Positions 32,585 to 43,027 of a DNA stretch of 64,000 nucleotides are shown in pieces (the first letter of the stretch is position 1; every line of letters starts with the position of its first letter). The translations under genes and the position numbers were made by a program. The stretch spans positions 49,454,659 through 49,518,658 of the forward strand of contig OZ038487.1 in the NCBI GenBank assembly GCA_964036315.1. The letters run 5' to 3'. Below the pieces are notes generated by a model. The model had not been told where the DNA came from and ran no database searches. It saw only the letters and a program-made list of their open reading frames with translations. This DNA is from Acanthosepion esculentum (Eukaryota > Mollusca > Cephalopoda > Sepiida > Sepiidae).

Positions 32585-32890
32585 ATAAATTTTATCTTTT
32601 TGTTATTTCACCTAAACCTTGTTCTGCCATCAATTTACTCAAGCTCACTCATATGTTACGTGTTGTTTTCTGCTGTCCCTTCTGTGAGTATCAGATTTTT
32701 CAAGCCTTTTTTCCTCATTATGTGCCCTAGAAATTTCAATTGTCTCTTCCTGATGTTAAGTGGAAGTTTCCTTTTTAATATCCAATTTCTATAAAAACTT
32801 TGTCATTGCTCACATGTTCTGTCCATGGTATTCTCAGCATCCTTCTACAGAACCACATTTCTGTTGCTTCAGATCTCTTCTTCATCTTTG
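32585..32890 (-). pseudogene. RTE-type LINE C-terminal fragment
   Basis: The complement of the same blocks as 16977-17246: TSMKNRSE-like, then RRMLRIPWTEHVSNDKVFI-like, then KKRQLKFLGHIMRKKGLKNL-like. Stops and frameshifts interrupt the frame. A third copy of this 3' region in the window. Confidence 0.6.
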
Positions 32891-33184
32891 AGGATTTAAA
32901 TTTTAATTAACTGTTAGTTAAGAATCAGTGTCTTGACATGAGGGTAATTTAAAAAATTAATTTAATTTGATCCGACTGCACCACTTTTTCCATTACTTTC
33001 AGATTGATTGTGCAACAATCACACATTTTAGATTCAATTTCATCAGTCAAAATCCAGCTACCCCATTGATACTGGCAGAAATTTTGATTTTACCCTATCT
33101 GGAGTAATTTACTCCTATTGCTGACTGCTATACTGGTAATCATCTGAGCAAAAGATTGCTTTGAAATCCTAGCTATGTTAATGT

Positions 33185-33530
33185 TAATATTAACCATTTC
33201 CTTATAAGGAAACATTTGGTATTCGTTGAACAAGTAGTTACTGCTACTGTCATTTGTAATTTATAAAATCTTTCTTGTAAAACAACTTTTCAGGAAAATA
33301 GGTTTCTCAAGTTCATTGTTATCACTGTTTTGACTATTGGCTTCTTTTCTAAATTTTTTTTTATAGGGTAGAAAGTCAACATCTTTATTGTGTCATTATT
33401 TTTTTGCCAAGTAACATGTGCTGTCCATTTTAGTTTTTGCCACTGTTGAAAGACCTCAAGTGATGTAGCTTCTGTTATCTTGGCGATTCTATAGCATCAG
33501 TTCACAAGGTTGAAAGATGCTAGGAAAAAA
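33185..33530 (+). repeat. unclassified repeat E, copy 1
   Basis: Begins with the palindrome TTTCCTTATAAGGAAA, then CATTTGGTATTCGTTGAAC, and continues with TTTTCAGGAAAATAGGTTTC. It is repeated at 45715-45835 and 45930-46330 in the same orientation. The class is unknown. Confidence 0.55.
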
Positions 33531-33619
33531 CATAGGAAACCCTCTGAATACACCTGATGACACCCAGTCTAATCAGTGTATACCCAGTCAAAAATGACCA
33601 AAGAAAAGTTTGTACTTAC

Positions 33620-33676
33620 TTCATTGTTGGATAGTTTAAACATGGTTATAATGGTTGAGCTCAAGTCAGACTTGTG
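33620..33676 (-). other. candidate 57-nt host exon
   Basis: On the minus strand a pyrimidine-rich acceptor (TTTGGTTGTTCCAACTCAG) precedes a 57-nt open block that reads HKSDLSSTIITMFKLSNNE, and is followed by a strong donor GTAAGTAC. The length is a multiple of three. No family is recognised, and in repeat-rich DNA such signals can arise by chance. Confidence 0.3.
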
Positions 33677-34149
33677 CTGAGTTGGAACAACCAAAGAAAA
33701 GGTTGATTTACTGCATAGGTGAAGGTTTTGGAAAACACATATGAATGTCATGCATTGAAAAGTGAAAAGAGAATTCAGTCATCAGTGGACTGGGGAAATG
33801 AACGTGACTCAGCAGAATGTCCTTTTTTCCATGTGTTGCTATATTTTGGAACAGGAAAAGAGGAAGGGAAACGTTTTTTATAGTCTTAAACAGAACTGAT
33901 GAAGCCAAGTGGGGTAATAAAATTTCTGGTTCCTTTATTACAAGCATCATGGAAAAGTATATTTCTTTTTCTTTTCTTTTTTTATTATTCATTATTATTA
34001 TTTTATTTTATCAATTTTGTTTCATTTTCCCACAAATTAATAACTTTTCCAATATCTACTTATTCCCATTTTTTTGTTAATTTAACTTTTCTTTGTTCAT
34101 GTCATATTTCTTGGGTTTACCATAATTAGATAAACAAATGACTTAGGAA

Positions 34150-34690
34150 CATTGCTTGACTGACAATGAGATTTTACAGCAGCCAAAACAAGATGGTATA
34201 TGCCAGGTAGGAAAACTACCATCTACTGTGCCTACAATGTATCCTCAGCATCACATGGAGAGACAAAGTTACCCACACTGCTGTACTGAAGCAATTAGAC
34301 TTCTGGAGCATGCATCTCTTCCTCTGCCAATGTCATCCAATGGCTGGGTCATGTACATCAAATGACAGTTGTATATTAAAAGTCATCATGTATGCTAAAC
34401 TGGTCACATGATACCATCTGGCAGGCTGTCCTTTGCTATATTTCAAGGACATCAGCAAGTGGAACCGGAAACTCACAGACATCACCCCAAGTAGCTGGGA
34501 AAAGCTAGCAGGCGATCACATCATGCTGTTCAAGTAGTAGTCATGAAGGGAAATCAATCTCAGACCTTCATTCCATATTTCGGCTTTGTCTGTCACACCT
34601 GCAGAAGAGTGTGTCATGCAATAATTGCAATCTTAAACCACTCTAGATGCTGCTCACAAGAGGACTGAATTTTTTAACAAACAAGGTACG
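34150..34690 (+). pseudogene. LINE-C fragment: non-LTR reverse transcriptase C-terminal domain
   Basis: A third LINE family. Frames in order read YHLLCLQCILSITWRDKVTH (equivalent to the RFHxRCLRxIxxIxWxDxVTN block), PMAGSCTSN (from a GHVVRM-type block), then LLYFKDISKWNRKLTDITPS and SWEKLAGD (equivalent to the KDxLKxxLxxxxIxPxxWExxAxDR ending). Interrupted by stops and frameshifts. Flanking AGATAAACAA with a following GACTTAGNAACATTGCT occurs on both sides (34125-34160 and 34733-34770), suggesting a duplicated flank. Confidence 0.6.
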
Positions 34691-34799
34691 ACCATTATCT
34701 CAAAAGAAAAAATGATGCTTACCTACCATGACTAGATAAACAAGACTTAGAAACATTGCTAGACCAACAAAATAGGCAAAAAATAATAATAAAGTAGCC

Positions 34800-35140
34800 T
34801 AGTGAAGATCGACAAAAAACATAAAATGATTAGGGTGGAACAGAAGAATTAAAAAAAAAGATTAAAACTGTTGCATCAAAGAATAAATAAACATGAATAT
34901 ATAGAACCTACAAAAATAATTAACTTTTTGGAAAATTTTTAATGTTAATTTTACAAACATTGATCTATTTTGAAACTGTCTCAGTCAACTGTTCAAAAAC
35001 AAAATCAATAAACATATCAGATAAATTACAATGAGTAGCAAAATTTTGAATTTTTTTTTTGTCTTTGGTCAATAAGTGTTATTTCCTAATTGCTTGTGTC
35101 TAGAAAGCAAAGAAGATGACTTTTATTCCCTTCAAAATTT
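34800..35140. other. AT-rich stretch without recognised feature
   Basis: No gene or repeat recognised. Confidence 0.35.
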
Positions 35141-35299
35141 TGCTTTTGTGACATGGACAGAGGGGAAAATAGAGCCATGAAATTCATACAAATTTGGACG
35201 GAACCAAGTGAACGCTCTTCTGCATGGTGGATCCTTCCAAACATTGAGCTGGCAAGAATGTACTTGCAATTATATATCCAGACATTCTGTGATCCATTC

Positions 35300-35660
35300 C
35301 AGTGCCACACTACCCATTGCTTCCCATACCCACTCCTCCAAATAGAAAGCAGTCATCTTCAAAAGAGAAATGCAATTCACAAGAGGATGAAGTCATTGAT
35401 CCAGATTGCAGAGGTGCAACTGAGGACAGAAACCAATACTACACCAACCAAAAAGACCTCAATGACCTGATCAGAGCTTGGTCTCAAATACTGAGCTTTT
35501 GACATCAAGACTCAAGCAGTGGAATTTTTTAGATGGAAGTGCACAAGTTGCAGGCCAGAGAATGTGTCATCAGTGTTTTTTCAAGCTTTTTCACCCCCTC
35601 AAGATGGGCTTTGCTTCTGTCCCAAAGTGACCGGTGTATTCGAGGCAATTTGGGTATACA
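35300..35660 (+). pseudogene. fragment of a multicopy protein of unknown function
   Basis: One frame reads EDEVIDPDCRGATEDRNQYY followed by TNQKDLNDLIRAWS; a second frame, after a shift, reads SRLKQWNFLDGS; a third reads PPQDGLCFCPKVTGVFEAI. I recall a family of long, repeated, uncharacterised animal proteins with these blocks in this order (DPDxxGxTExR..., YPNQKDLNDLIRDL, LKQWNLL, QDGLCFCxDVxGLFEAI). The function is not known to me, and whether it belongs to a transposon is open. Frameshifts and stops show a decayed partial copy with no downstream part found. Confidence 0.45.
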
Positions 35661-36014
35661 ATCAAAGAGTTGCCCAGGCATTACCAAACCCCTTCGTGTC
35701 ACTGGTCTGTACAGCCCTGCCAAAGAATTGAACTCACAATTAATATGCAACCAATTTCAGTACAGTGCTTTAATCCTCAAGTGTATTAGTCCAACAGTAA
35801 ACAAAAAAATTGTATGCGTAGTAAAGATTGGAAGGGATGAGGGAGAGAATGAGAAGATACAGGCAAAGAATGAGCTAATGTGTGATCTTAGTTACGTAAT
35901 TTTTAGAAGTTCAGTTTATTATTACCATCATCAGTACTAGTGGTTATAGTTTTGGTATTTTCTCTTATTATTTTATATCTTCACTCCTTTTGCTTATCAG
36001 TACATCACATTGAA

Positions 36015-36365
36015 ACACCAGTTCCCGTACGATCACCAAAGTTAAGTAACATCAAGCCTGGTCAGTACCTCGATGAGTGACTGCTTTGGAATACCAATAA
36101 CTTGGATATACAGGTGGTGTAATGGATAATAGCTTGGAATTGTTAATTGGAGAGCTAAGTTTCAATTTCTGTTGGGTTTGTTATATTCATTTATGCCTTT
36201 GGGAAAGGTATGAATCCACCTCTTCTCCCACCAGATATGGGTTAATTAGTAAGACTTGTATCACTAAACCATTATTATCTCCCCAAAAAATTGTTACAAT
36301 CTAAAATATTTTCTAGCTTTAAATAACATACAAAGGGTTGATAATGCATAAAAAAAACGAATGAA
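36015..36365 (+). mobile_element. 5S/tRNA composite SINE, copy 3
   Basis: 5S-like: CAGTTCCCGTACGATCACCA with AAGTTAAGTAACATCAAGCC and GTCAGTACCTCGATGAGTGA. tRNA-like: GTGGTGTAATGGATAATAGC and AGTTTCAATTTC. The body has TTGGGAAAGGTATGAATCC. The tail has CTTTAAATAACATACAAAGG then GTTGATAATGC and an A-run. Confidence 0.7.
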
Positions 36366-36399
36366 TCTTCTCACAATTACCACGAGTGCTTGAGTCATG

Positions 36400-36560
36400 A
36401 TTACTATTCATGTACATTATTTCATCAATATAATTTCCCAACATCTCTTATCTGCCATTTTCTTTCAGATTATGACTTTCTACAACTTTCTGTTTCTTAT
36501 TTACACTTTAACATGCAGACTATTGTCCTCATCTTTGTTCTTTTTAGCACAGTTTCTACT
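36400..36560. repeat. SINE-T tail remnant
   Basis: GCAGACTATTGTCCTCATCT and TTGTT match the SINE-T tail. The rest is too diverged to place. Confidence 0.35.
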
Positions 36561-36564
36561 AGTT

Positions 36565-36700
36565 CTTGTACAATCACCAAAGTTAAGCAATGCCAAGTCT
36601 AGATGGGTGACTGCTTGAGAATACCAAGTGCTGTAATGGATAGTGTTTTTTAATTTTTAATTAGAGAGCCAAGTTCCAATTACCATAATAGTAAGATAAA
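36565..36700 (+). mobile_element. 5S/tRNA composite SINE, copy 4 (fragment)
   Basis: GTACAATCACCAAAGTTAAG, then TAGATGGGTGACTGCTTGAG (5S-like), then GTAATGGATAGTG and CAAGTTCCAATTACC (tRNA-like). The body and tail are missing. Confidence 0.6.
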
Positions 36701-38305
36701 TGTTACTATTATGGCCTGAAAAGGGAAAAGGAGATTAAATTTTTGTTGACACACGTGTTAACAACCTGTCTGTGTGAACTGCTTGTTCAATAGTGAGAAT
36801 GTCAAGTGTTTGTGTGAGTAGAGGAGAAAAATGGGGTCAATTTTCATTGGTTTGGAATGAATGAATTGATGATAATTATAATTGTTATAATTATTTTATT
36901 AGAATAAATTTTTTGACAATATGATTCATTTTTATTTATTATTTATGGACACAGCACTTGCTTTTACTAATTTGTCTAAGAGTTCTTTCATTTTCCCTGG
37001 TGCCATGTGCATATTTCATGTTGTTAAGATTATGTCTGTGAATATCTTTTACAATTAGAAAGATAATTCTATTATACATTATTTACTCACGCAAATGTAG
37101 GACTTTTCAATCAGCAAATATAACATGCTTAAATATATTTTATCATCATTACTAGTGAGTCAGAATTTACAAAAACAAGAAAGACAACTGCTCCCTATCA
37201 GAAGATAAAGAAAAATAGTAACCAATGGAAAATATTATAAAAAGTAAACAAAATAAAAAGTTATATATTTAATAATTTTAGTGTCATATCAGATTTTATG
37301 GTAGGATTGTTTGTCATTATTAAACAACTGGGGACTAAAAAATTAGTTTAAACTATCACTTATCCCCAACTGGATTTGAGTGAGAAAGAATATGATATTA
37401 AATTAAAAAAAAATTAAAAGAAAAATTGAGAGAAAATGAAGAGAAAGAAAAGTAAATGAAGGAGCTAAAGAAATGAATGAGTTGAAGAAAAAAGAGAGAA
37501 GAAGAATGAAAAATTGATAAAGAGAAGAATGTTGATAAAAGAAAAGAAAACGTCAGCGATAATGTTGAAAAAGGAAAGAGTTTGAATGAAAAAAAAGACT
37601 GGATTAAATTTTACGAAAAAGGGTTGAAAGTAGAAAAAAAAGAGCAATAATGAGGAAAAAATGCAAAACAAGAACAACAAAAATATAAAAGAAAAAATTA
37701 TGACCAAATAGCTAAAAACAAAGCAAAAAATATTCATAAAATGTGTCAGAATGATAAAAAAAATTAAAAAACAACATCCATTGCATCCCATCTGGATTTT
37801 TCAACATTTTTTTGGTAACAGAATATTTCAAATTCAGCAAAATAATTCTTTAAACTGTACCCAATTGCTTGAGTTATTGACGGACAGCAGACATGTCTCA
37901 AATTTAATCTCAAGAGAAGAATAACAATGAGATCAAAGTCGAGTAAATGTGCCTTCATCCTATGATTATTTTAAGACTTGTAAACTCACTGAGAGCTGTG
38001 AGTTGAAAAAAATAAAGATATCTTATTTGATGACATAATTCCTTCCCCACCACCATTTCAGAAGGGAATATTCCTTAAAAATGTTAATGTATTTATGGGG
38101 AAGCATCTGATATTCTTGAAATATATACCTATAGCATAATGAGTATTTGATTAAATATTAGAATATTATATAGTCAGGCTAAGTTCAAGTAGTGATAATC
38201 TAGATTGACTGGGTAAAAATTAGCCAAACAGATTCTACAAAAATAATAGAATAGAAGAGCTATAGGATATTATTTAGCTATTATTTATTAGTAAAAAATG
38301 CTGTG
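36701..38305. other. AT-rich stretch with a purine-rich block
   Basis: No gene recognised. 37380-37790 is strongly A/G-rich on the plus strand, which creates F/L-rich minus-strand ORFs that are not genes. Confidence 0.45.
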
Positions 38306-38309
38306 TTTT

Positions 38310-38597
38310 AATCATTTTACCCCAAGGAAAGCATTACAGCCACTAAGATGTAAGGGGAGTGTGAAACAATAAAAGAAAACAGGGATAAAGGAAACAGAAA
38401 TTCCATTGTATCTAAATTTTTGAAGATCAAAGTTGACTGGAAAGCCAGAGGCTGGAAAAGAGTTTCACAAGCAAGAAGTGCGATAGGTGAAACTGTTACT
38501 TCTAGCCATTTCTACTGTAAAATGATGAGACCTAACTGCCAATCTAGTTCTGTGCTTATTTTTAGTTGAGGTACCAAAGAGGAAAGCTCATCAGAAC
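38310..38597 (-). pseudogene. LINE-B 3' fragment
   Basis: ACCCCAAGGAAAGCATTACA (LINE-B tail), then GAAACTGTTACTTCTAGCCA and TGCCAATCTAGTTCTGTGC, in the order of the other LINE-B copies. It ends exactly where the minisatellite-bearing element starts. Confidence 0.6.
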
Positions 38598-38778
38598 GTC
38601 GTCCTGGGTACAACGTTAAACTGCATCCAACAGCAATACCTCTGATCAAGAGGTTTTGAGGAAGCGTGGAACCACCTCTTAATTGCTGGTGTTCCCAGGT
38701 CCACCCAGACCCGGGGTGGTAGCACCTGTTGGGGTCCCAGCTATGGGCAAATAGTGAACTTCCATGTTTTTACCATGT

Positions 38779-38868
38779 CCGGGGTATGACGACAAACTAC
38801 ATCCGCGTCCGGGGTATGACGACAAACTACATCCGCGTCCTGGGTATGACGACAAACTACATCAGCAT
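38779..38868. repeat. 30-bp GC-rich tandem repeat, 3 units
   Basis: Units of GTCCGGGGTATGACGACAAA plus CTACATCCGC, nearly identical. A diverged unit lies at 38598-38633 and two more occur in copy 2. Confidence 0.9.
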
Positions 38869-38948
38869 ATTTGAACTTTATTTGAGTAGCTAAGCAATTA
38901 AATTTTATCAACAAAATAATTGCTTTTTTATAAAGATCACAAAAGACC

Positions 38949-39490
38949 AGAATGAAAATGAAAAAATATTATTACCAGCTCTACGTTTTTGAAAAATATT
39001 ATTACCAGCTATACGTTTTTGAAAAAAACATTATTACCAGCTATACGTTTTTGAAAAAAAACATTATTACCAGCTCTACGTTTTTTGAAAAAACATTATT
39101 ACCAGCTCTACGTTTTTTGAAAAAACATTATTACCAGCTCGACGTTTTTGAAAAAATATTATTACCAGCTCTACGTTTTTGGAAAAATGTTATTACCAGC
39201 TATACGTTTTTGAAAAACCAGAATGAAAATGAAAAAATATTATTACCAGCTCTACGTTTTTGAAAAATATTATTACCAGCTCTACGTTTTTGAAAAATAT
39301 TATTACCAGCTATACGTTTTTGAAAAAAACATTACCAGCTCTACGTTTTTGGAAAAATATTATTACCAGCTCTACGTTTTTGAAAAAAAAATATTACCAG
39401 CTATACGTTTTTGGAAAAATATTATTACCAGATATACGTTTTTGAAAAATAATATTACCAACTATACTTTTTGGAAAAAACTTTTTCAGC
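38949..39490. repeat. ~31-bp tandem array, about 16 units, with higher-order duplication
   Basis: The unit core is TATTACCAGCTCTACG with TTTTTGAAAAA. The junction ACCAGAATGAAAATGAAAAA occurs at 38949 and again at about 39217, so eight units were duplicated as a ~268-bp block. The two long plus-strand ORFs here are readings of the array. Confidence 0.95.
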
Positions 39491-39614
39491 ATTGAATGGC
39501 CCAACGAAGGTCGATATGCTGGTTAAATAATCAATCAATCATCAGAACAATTACTATGAAAATATTATAATAATGGAAAATTACAGATATATAAGAAATA
39601 TGTAAAACATTAGG

Positions 39615-40140
39615 AATAACAAAATATGGTGAAGTTTAAAGTTGACTGAAAAGCAAAAGGCAGGAGAGAATTCCAGAAGTGAGAAGTGCAAGAGAAGAAA
39701 CTGTTGATATAGAAATCATGTTACATCTAGCAATTTCAACAGTAAATTGATGAGACCTATCTGCCAATCTAGTATTATACTTAAGTTCATAAGGTTAAAA
39801 TTGATCTGCTAAAGAGAGAAGCACAATAAAGCTATGTTATGACAAGATGCTGGACTGATAACATTGCAGATTCTTCTTTGGGCCAAATGTGGTAGCAATA
39901 ATCAATGTATGGATGAATAGTAGACTTTTATAGGTGTAAGATAGGATCTGGCAAGAATAATTCTCTAGCACAACACTGGGAACCAACCTCTCTTGTAGCA
40001 AGCTTAGCAATCTATTCAGTATAATCTTTCCAATTCATGTTAGCAGAAAGCATTAGCCCAAGAAGGTACAATGAGCCACTCTCCTGGAGGTTAGCATCAG
40101 CCATGCTGGTAGAAGGCAAAAAGGGGTCTCTCAGATGATT
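39615..40140 (-). pseudogene. LINE-B fragment
   Basis: Complement of the LINE-B C-terminal region: TTGCAGATTCTTCTTTGGGC (from the LDKIQRRICN block) and AGAGAATTCCAGAAGTGAG (from the LWNSLP block). It extends further 5' than other copies, to AGCATTAGCCCAAGAAGGTA at about 40060. No open frame is left. Confidence 0.6.
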
Positions 40141-40469
40141 AAAAGAGAGCAGTGTAATTTTTTAAAGAAAAAATAGAAATTCAGATATTTACTTTTAAGA
40201 CAGTGGAAAGTAAATAATTTTGACTTTGTTAGTAAATGACTTTAATTTTTAATCAAATAAATACTTCATTGAACACTATCCAAGTTTTGTGACTTTCTGG
40301 TATTGATCTAATTATTATTCTTAAGGCTGCATCTCTCCTAAAATAAAAGAGAAATTTTAGAAACTAATCAAGATTTGTGACATTAAATCTTTGATGCCAT
40401 AGCTTAAATAGATCTTTTTGCAAATGCCACATCTCTTTAGAGTGTATGAGATTCTAGCTCTCTACAGAT

Positions 40470-40690
40470 TCCATTAATCCATTGTTCCTTCAGTTAGTAA
40501 GTTCCACTCAAACAACTTCTCCTGAACCACTGCTCTGTGGAACTGACTCCCAAGATGATTTCCCCCCAATCACTAGAATCTTAACCTGCTCAAATCTAGA
40601 GCTAACCATTATCTTGCTTTCCTTTCCATATAAACATTCCCCTAATATAAACCTCTACTTTGAATGGATCTCGGGCCTTGTACTATACAA
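40470..40690 (+). pseudogene. LINE-A 3' fragment
   Basis: TTAGTAAGTTCCACTCAAAC, GCTCTGTGGAACTGACTCCC and GAATGGATCTCGGGCCTTGT follow the LINE-A 3' layout and run into a LINE-C fragment. Confidence 0.6.
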
Positions 40691-41000
40691 AAAAAAAATG
40701 GACTCTGCTTTACAGCACTGAAAGCTGGATGACATGCTCTAAGCAGGGAAATTGCCCAAAAAGCTACCATCTCCACTTCTTAAGATGTATCCTTAGTCTC
40801 GTATGGGGAAGACAAAGTTACCAACACTACTGGAGCAAGAATATTCTTGTAGATGCATCTTTTACTCTGTCAACGTTGCCTTCAGTGGTTGGGTTATATA
40901 CATTGAATGAATGATTACTGTACACCAAAAACATAATGTGCGGTGAGTCAGCTACAGGACACTGGCTCTGCACTACATATCAAGAACATCAGCAAGGAGA
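40690..41000 (+). pseudogene. LINE-C fragment
   Basis: An 84-residue frame (40660-40914) reads TLLYSTESWMTC, then YHLHFLRCILSLVWGRQSYQ and LSTLPSVVGLYTLNE, which match the TLLYGxESW, RFHxRCLRxI and GHVVRM blocks of LINE-C. The C-terminal part follows to ALHYISRTSA-like sequence near 40990. Truncated at both ends. Confidence 0.6.
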
Positions 41001-41145
41001 GGAATTTGAAATTTAAGCTCTATTTTAGACCTGATCTGGCTCTTGTAAAGGTAGAAGTTAACAAGAGGAGTCAGGTACTGGAGTGGTACACAGAACCAAC
41101 ATTTTTTTTCCAGCATCTTTAGCGATGGATTGTATGTACAAATTC
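41000..41145 (-). pseudogene. LINE-A fragment
   Basis: Complement of LINE-A: PLQYLTPLVNFYLYKSQIR is read on the minus strand, the same block as LTPPAILYLFKSQI at 15950. Short and truncated on both sides. Confidence 0.6.
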
Positions 41146-41884
41146 CATGAGTGCTCAAGGTATGGGGGTCTCCCTGAGAGAACACCTGTTTATTTGTGAT
41201 AGACAAAAATTCAGAGTTTGGTTGGTGATGTAGATCTGATAATCGTAAAAAAATGCAACAGAAATAGAAGAAAAACAAATAAAAAATTATTAAGAATTGG
41301 TCACTTATGTTAAAAAATAGTTAATACTTTGAGAAGTGAGAAAATTAAATATTGATGTGACTTTTAACCTGCAAAAGAAAAGGAAAATAAAACTATGGAA
41401 GACTTTAAGTTCTAATTTTAAGAATATTTATGATAAGGAGTAAGAACTAAAATATCAAGAAAACTGATTTTATACTGACATTCTTGGAAGCCTGAAAATT
41501 CTCTTTCGCTTGAAAATAGATAAAAATCAATCAATGTTTTATGCTGATACTGAATTATTATTTTTTTTCCTACCTTTAATATTTTTTTCTCTTATTTTTC
41601 AAAGACTTTTATTTTTAAAGGAAAATGTCATTTTGAGACTTTGCTAGTAATTGTTTGCCAGGGGATTATCTTTTCTTTTTAATTTTACTTAACCATTTGA
41701 ACCTGAGTGTTTCGTATACCAGTTGCTGGGCAGAATCATATGCATTTCTAATATGTAAATTTAGGAGATGGACAACAGGGGTTCAGGTTGGGAGATCTGT
41801 ACTCATCAGGAGTTCAGTATTCATGGGGTTAAAGGATACCAGTATTTGATGGTTATGTTACTATTTTTATTTTATATATATATA

Positions 41885-42020
41885 TAAAAGTAGACACTGA
41901 AGTCAACATCCAGTGACAATAACTCTGTTTCATGTTTAAATACAATCCTGGCCTGACAATTGCATTTAAGCATGAAACAGACTGTCACCACCTGGTGTTG
42001 ACTTCAATGTCCACTTTTAT
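41885..42020. repeat. foldback element FB1, copy 2, with hammerhead-like core
   Basis: The arms TAGACACTGAAGTCAACA and its complement at TTGACTTCAATGTCCAC form a hairpin of about 55 bp per arm. Both arms hold TCTGTTTCATG with TTAAAT. The right arm on the plus strand reads CUGACAA, a UGC/GCA mini-stem and GAAAC. (TA) runs border it at 41872 and, after a shared flank, at 42096. Confidence 0.65.
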
Positions 42021-42090
42021 ATTCACATATGCTTTGTCCCTGATATTGACCACTTTAACCCATAAATATAGCATAACTTAAAACTACATT

Positions 42091-42095
<5 letters not shown>

Positions 42096-42141
<46 letters not shown>
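42096..42141. repeat. (TA)n microsatellite
   Basis: Separates the FB1 flank from the next hairpin-ended element. Confidence 0.95.
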
Positions 42142-42142
<1 letters not shown>

Positions 42143-42146
<4 letters not shown>

Positions 42147-42268
42147 TTTAAAAAAATAAAATAACTCCTGAAGGATTGCTAAGACAGTACACAAAAATCA
42201 GTGTTCAGTGCCTTGTCGCACACTCAACATTTAGCCATCGTTCAGGAGTGATTTCATTTTATAAAAAA
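42143..42268. repeat. short inverted-repeat element next to (TA)n
   Basis: AAATAACTCCTGAA at the left and TTCAGGAGTGATTTCATTTT at the right form imperfect ends. The interior complement has CGATGGCTAAATGTTGAG, similar to the PLE terminal-repeat core (TGGCTAAATGTATAGCC). Probably a decayed PLE end. Confidence 0.45.
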
Positions 42269-42633
42269 ATATAATTGTTCTTGTCTGGGAGTCTTAGGAA
42301 TCCCGTACTGTTGTGCACTTTTTAAAAAGACATGTAATTTTGGTGTGCATGTTTTATTTCTCCACTTAAAGCTTGCATCAACATTTTTGCCACCTTTGTA
42401 ATAAAGGGTCTGCCATCTTTTTCTATATGGTTGCTTTCCCCCTCAATGGTTTTGGTTTGTGTATGCACTGTGTGTTTATACTGGCTATTTGTAGTGTAAC
42501 ATCATGGGTTATCTAAGGGGAAATAAATGCTTGCTCATGAAGCCAGAGGCCATTGTTGGCTGCCTGAGAATTAAACATCTAATGTTGTATGAAACATTTA
42601 GTTACGGCCAATCATCATCATAACACCATGTTA

Positions 42634-42642
<9 letters not shown>

Positions 42643-42687
<45 letters not shown>
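42643..42687. repeat. (TA)n microsatellite
   Basis: TA tract followed by a TG-rich run. The 42270-42640 region before it is unassigned. Confidence 0.95.
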
Positions 42688-42689
<2 letters not shown>

Positions 42690-42777
42690 GTGTGTGTATG
42701 TGTGTGTGTTTAAATTATTTGTGTATATGTAAAGGAACAAAATAAATAGAAAGATAAGAGGAAAAAAAATATTCTTA

Positions 42778-42816
42778 GCTGATGTGTTTCATCCTCTGAA
42801 GGATTTCATCAAGGGT
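42778..42816 (-). ncRNA. hammerhead-like core
   Basis: Minus strand: UUGAUGA (42806-42812), stem II AUCCU/AGGAU with loop UCAG (42791-42804), GAAA (42787-42790). No convincing stem I or stem III. It lies 36 bp from a TA tract. Confidence 0.45.
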
Positions 42817-42848
42817 GCTTTCCTGCTCAATCAAGGCTACATCTTGTC

Positions 42849-42851
<3 letters not shown>

Positions 42852-42897
<46 letters not shown>
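42852..42897. repeat. (TA)n microsatellite
   Basis: Pure TA tract. Confidence 0.95.
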
Positions 42898-42900
<3 letters not shown>

Positions 42901-43027
42901 AGATAATTTATCTATTGGTATATAATCCAGGTGGGTCCTAATAATATTAATTATCAAAACTGATCCACAGAGAGCTTGATGTATTTATTATAACAGAGCA
43001 TATGTATTTTTTTACAGCAAAAAACAA

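Larger units (their letters stand above)
38598..39545 (+). mobile_element. unclassified element G carrying two tandem arrays, copy 1
   Basis: GC-rich left part with AGCGTGGAACCACCTCTTAA, TTGCTGGTGTTCCCAGGTCC and GTCCCAGCTATGGGCAAATA. It is followed by three 30-bp units, then AT-rich spacer, then about sixteen ~31-bp units, and ends ATTGAATGGCCCAACGAAGG plus TCGATATGCTGG. A reversed copy with the same order lies at 48830-49340 and a reversed end at 45235-45350, so this is a dispersed element, not a local satellite. No coding capacity; class unknown. Confidence 0.7.

Noticed and set aside
37465..37791. 108-codon hydrophobic minus-strand ORF
   Set aside because: Same cause: an A/G-rich plus strand. 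No conserved motif.
38949..39490. CRISPR-like array of ~31-bp repeats
   Set aside because: Units are contiguous with no unique spacers, in a eukaryotic repeat setting; it is a minisatellite.
38952..39495. Two long plus-strand ORFs (YYYQLYVFEK-type repeats)
   Set aside because: They are readings of the tandem array and are not shared with the other copies of element G.
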